NCBI GenBank assembly: GCA_022072145.1
Contig: JAJVIG010000006.1
Coordinates: 31,858-95,857 of the forward strand
Direction: 5' to 3'
Origin: Pseudomonadales bacterium
Lineage (GTDB): Bacteria; Pseudomonadota; Gammaproteobacteria; Pseudomonadales; UBA5518
Length of the DNA: 64,000 nucleotides
Shown here: piece after piece, positions 60,783-64,000 of the stretch
How the letters are laid out: each line of letters opens with the position of its first letter
Numbering within the stretch: position 1 is the first letter of the stretch
Position numbers and translations under genes: made by a program
The notes under the pieces: generated by a model
The model's database searches: none
Told to the model about the DNA's origin: nothing
The model's input: only the letters and a program-made list of their open reading frames with translations

Positions 60783-62837
60783 ATGGACGGTGCGACGGGC
60801 TCCACGAACATCAGTCTGATCCTTTTCTCGTGCGGCGCGCTGGCCTACCTGTTCACGGCCGTGGCGTTCACGCTGGCACGCCACAAGCTGCTGACTCCGC
60901 CGGCGGCGATCACCGCGGCGCTGGGTTTCGCGCTGTGGCAGGCGTTGCTCGCGTGGAGCAGCGTGCACAGCCTGCCGGCCATCCGCCTGATCGCCATCGA
61001 GATGCTGCGCCCCGCGGTGCTCATCCTGTATCTGCATCGCGCGCTGGCCGCCTCGGCGGGCGCCGGATTCACGCGCCCCGGACTTTCGTCCTCGCTGCTG
61101 CTGACCGTGGGCCTGCCGGCGGCAATCCTCGTCTCGTCGCTGGCCGCGGGCCCGCAATCCCCCGCCGACGGCTCGGTGATGCATCGTGCCTGGGCGGGGA
61201 TCTTCACCGCGATCGGCATGCTGGTGGCGCTGGAGCAGGCGTTTCGCAACAGCGGCGCGCAGTTCTCGCTGCTGAGATTCGCGTGCGCCGCGATCGGGAT
61301 CACGGTGCTGTTCGACCTCTACCTGTTCGCCGACACGCTGATCTTCGAGCGCTTCGACGTGGAACAGTGGCGCGCGCGGGGCGGCATCAACGCGATTGCC
61401 GCCGTCACCACCGCCATCGTCGTGCTGCGCAGCCGCGAGTCGAACGTGATCGCGGTCTCGCGCAACGTCGCGTTCTACACCACCAGCCTCACCGTCGCCG
61501 GCGTGTTCCTGGTCGCGGTCTCGCTGTCCGGATACGCGATCCGCGTCTACGGCGGAAGCTGGGGCACCGTGCTGCAGATGATGCTGTTCTTCGGCGGACT
61601 GCTGTTCGTCGCGGCTATCGCGGTCTCCAAGCCCACGCGCGACCGCCTGCGTGTGCTGATCGCCAAGAACTTCTTCACGTTACGCTACGACTACCGGGAG
61701 GAATGGCTGCGCCTGATCGCCGAACTGTCGCGCAAGAACAGCGAGGAGGACCTGTACGTGCGTGCGATCCGCGTGCTGGCCGACCTGTACAAGAGTCCGG
61801 GCGGCCTGCTGTGGCTGCGCAGCGACCAGGAGTTCGTGCCGGCCGCACCGTGCCGCATGAGCCTGCCCGCCGATTGCCACGAACGGGTGGACTCCGACTT
61901 CTGCCGCCAGCTCGCCACCGACTGGGTCTTCGAGCTGGGGCCAAGGCAGCGCCAGACGCAGCCGGCCGTGCCACCGCAATGGCTGACCGCCATGCCGGAG
62001 CTCGAGATCGTGGTGCCCCTGCTGGTCGAGGACGAACTGATCGGCTTCGTCTGTCTGCAACGCTCGCTGGGAATGCAGGCGCTCAATTGGGAAGACCTCG
62101 ACATCCTGAAGACCGCGGCCCGCCAGGTCGCGAGCTACGTGGCGCGCCACCAGGCGAGCGAACAGATCTCGCGCACGCGCCAGTTCGATACCTACAACCA
62201 GCTCACCGCGTTCATCATGCACGACCTGAAGAACCTGATCGCGCAGCAGGAACTGGTGGTCAAGAACGCCACGAAGCACAAGGAGAACCCGGCCTTCGTC
62301 GAGGACGCGATCGACACCATCCAGAACTCGGTTCGACGCATGAGCACGCTGCTCGGCAAGCTGCAGCAGCGAGAGCCCACGGACCGTCGTCCGCTGGTGA
62401 TGCAGGATGTGCTGATCGACGCGATCCGGCGCTGCGACACCCTGCGGCCGACGCCGGCGCTGCGCGGCACCGACCGTGACATCCGCGTCGTCAGCGACCG
62501 CGATCACCTCGTGATGATCATCAGCCACATCATCAAGAACGCACAGGAAGCCACGCGCGACGACGGTTTCGTCGACGTGTGGATGCGCCGCGAGAACGGC
62601 ATGGCGCTGGTCGACATCGAGGACAACGGCTCCGGCATGGACCTGGATTTCGTGCGTCACCGCCTGTTCAGGCCCTTCGAGAGCACCAAGGCCGGCAAGG
62701 GCATGGGCATAGGCGCCTACCAGGCGCGCGAGTTCCTGCGCGGCATCGGCGGCGACATCCGCGTGAAGAGCACTCCCGGCGAGGGAACCACCGTCACCCT
62801 CGCGATCCCGCTGGCGATCCGGCCGGCCGACACCTGA
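60783..62837 (+). CDS. prsK: PEP-CTERM system sensor histidine kinase PrsK
   Basis: A 684-residue kinase. About eight membrane helices lie in residues 10-290, followed by a GAF-like sensor region (about 310-470), the phospho-acceptor His480 in FIMHDLKNLIAQQ and a complete ATPase domain (IISHIIKNAQEA N-box; DIEDNGSGMD; GKGMGIGAYQAREFLRGIGG). This matches PrsK, which pairs with PrsR in bacteria with exosortase XrtA and controls exopolysaccharide genes. The prsR start is 19 bp downstream. Confidence 0.92.
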   Translation: MDGATGSTNISLILFSCGALAYLFTAVAFTLARHKLLTPPAAITAALGFALWQALLAWSSVHSLPAIRLIAIEMLRPAVLILYLHRALAASAGAGFTRPGLSSSLLLTVGLPAAILVSSLAAGPQSPADGSVMHRAWAGIFTAIGMLVALEQAFRNSGAQFSLLRFACAAIGITVLFDLYLFADTLIFERFDVEQWRARGGINAIAAVTTAIVVLRSRESNVIAVSRNVAFYTTSLTVAGVFLVAVSLSGYAIRVYGGSWGTVLQMMLFFGGLLFVAAIAVSKPTRDRLRVLIAKNFFTLRYDYREEWLRLIAELSRKNSEEDLYVRAIRVLADLYKSPGGLLWLRSDQEFVPAAPCRMSLPADCHERVDSDFCRQLATDWVFELGPRQRQTQPAVPPQWLTAMPELEIVVPLLVEDELIGFVCLQRSLGMQALNWEDLDILKTAARQVASYVARHQASEQISRTRQFDTYNQLTAFIMHDLKNLIAQQELVVKNATKHKENPAFVEDAIDTIQNSVRRMSTLLGKLQQREPTDRRPLVMQDVLIDAIRRCDTLRPTPALRGTDRDIRVVSDRDHLVMIISHIIKNAQEATRDDGFVDVWMRRENGMALVDIEDNGSGMDLDFVRHRLFRPFESTKAGKGMGIGAYQAREFLRGIGGDIRVKSTPGEGTTVTLAIPLAIRPADT

Positions 62838-62856
62838 TCGAGGAGCACAGGGCACC

Positions 62857-64000
<1,144 letters not shown>

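Overview
The window is about 70% GC, densely packed, and reads as the chromosome of a high-GC gammaproteobacterium. Gene order in three blocks is close to what I recall from Pseudomonas and relatives: rpoN-hpf-rapZ-npr next to yhdP-rng-maf-mreDCB-gatCAB; hemA-prfA-prmC-moeB divergent from a TPR lipoprotein-lolB-ispE-tRNA-Gln-prs-rplY-pth-ychF; and argG, pyrC, rnt, grxD and argF close together. No species can be named from the sequence alone. At the right edge a PrsK/PrsR pair points to an organism with the PEP-CTERM/exosortase exopolysaccharide system.

Layout. 1-3818: end of rpoN, hpf, rapZ, npr, mgtE and darP, all plus strand. 3805-13396: a minus-strand cluster for cell shape and envelope (mreB, mreC, mreD, maf, rng, yhdP, nitrilase). 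13607-17165: gatCAB and a PA4642-like gene. 17305-18540: a RhlB-type helicase. 18714-21506: a large multi-PAS protein with a degenerate kinase end. 21508-25497: hemA-prfA-prmC-moeB (minus). 25623-32457: the lolB/ispE/prs/pth/ychF series (plus). 32571-36028: mixed accessory genes, tRNA-Met, an exonuclease-GIY-YIG fusion and a glutathione peroxidase. 36029-43545: prfC, argG, pyrC, rnt, grxD, argD, argF. 43599-52361: lon, an epimerase, a deacetylase-like gene, pcm, an aldehyde dehydrogenase, a tyrosine phosphatase and dgkA. 52588-57225: rpsT, proB, obgE, rpmA, rplU, ispB. 57339-64000: a secreted repeat protein, a DUF1631 protein, prsK and the start of prsR.

Many neighbours overlap by 4 bp (ATGA or GTGA), which implies translational coupling. 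Non-ATG starts are fairly common: prs, lolB, ispE and rpsT use GTG, pth uses TTG, and mreC may use ATA.

The most unusual feature is a family of GTAG-type palindromic REP elements at eight gene borders. They come as a conserved inverted pair: a stem with GTCCGGGC facing a stem with GTTCGGCC. For eight genes on both strands the stop codon is the TAG inside the element's own GTAG head. Other points of interest are a near-consensus heat-shock promoter at lon, a terminator hairpin that covers the obgE ribosome-binding site, a 38-bp duplication of the rpsT 3' end, the absence of ptsN and tldD/pmbA from their customary places, and the DUF1631-prsK-prsR cluster, where a PilZ-like C terminus may couple second-messenger sensing to sigma-54-dependent exopolysaccharide control.
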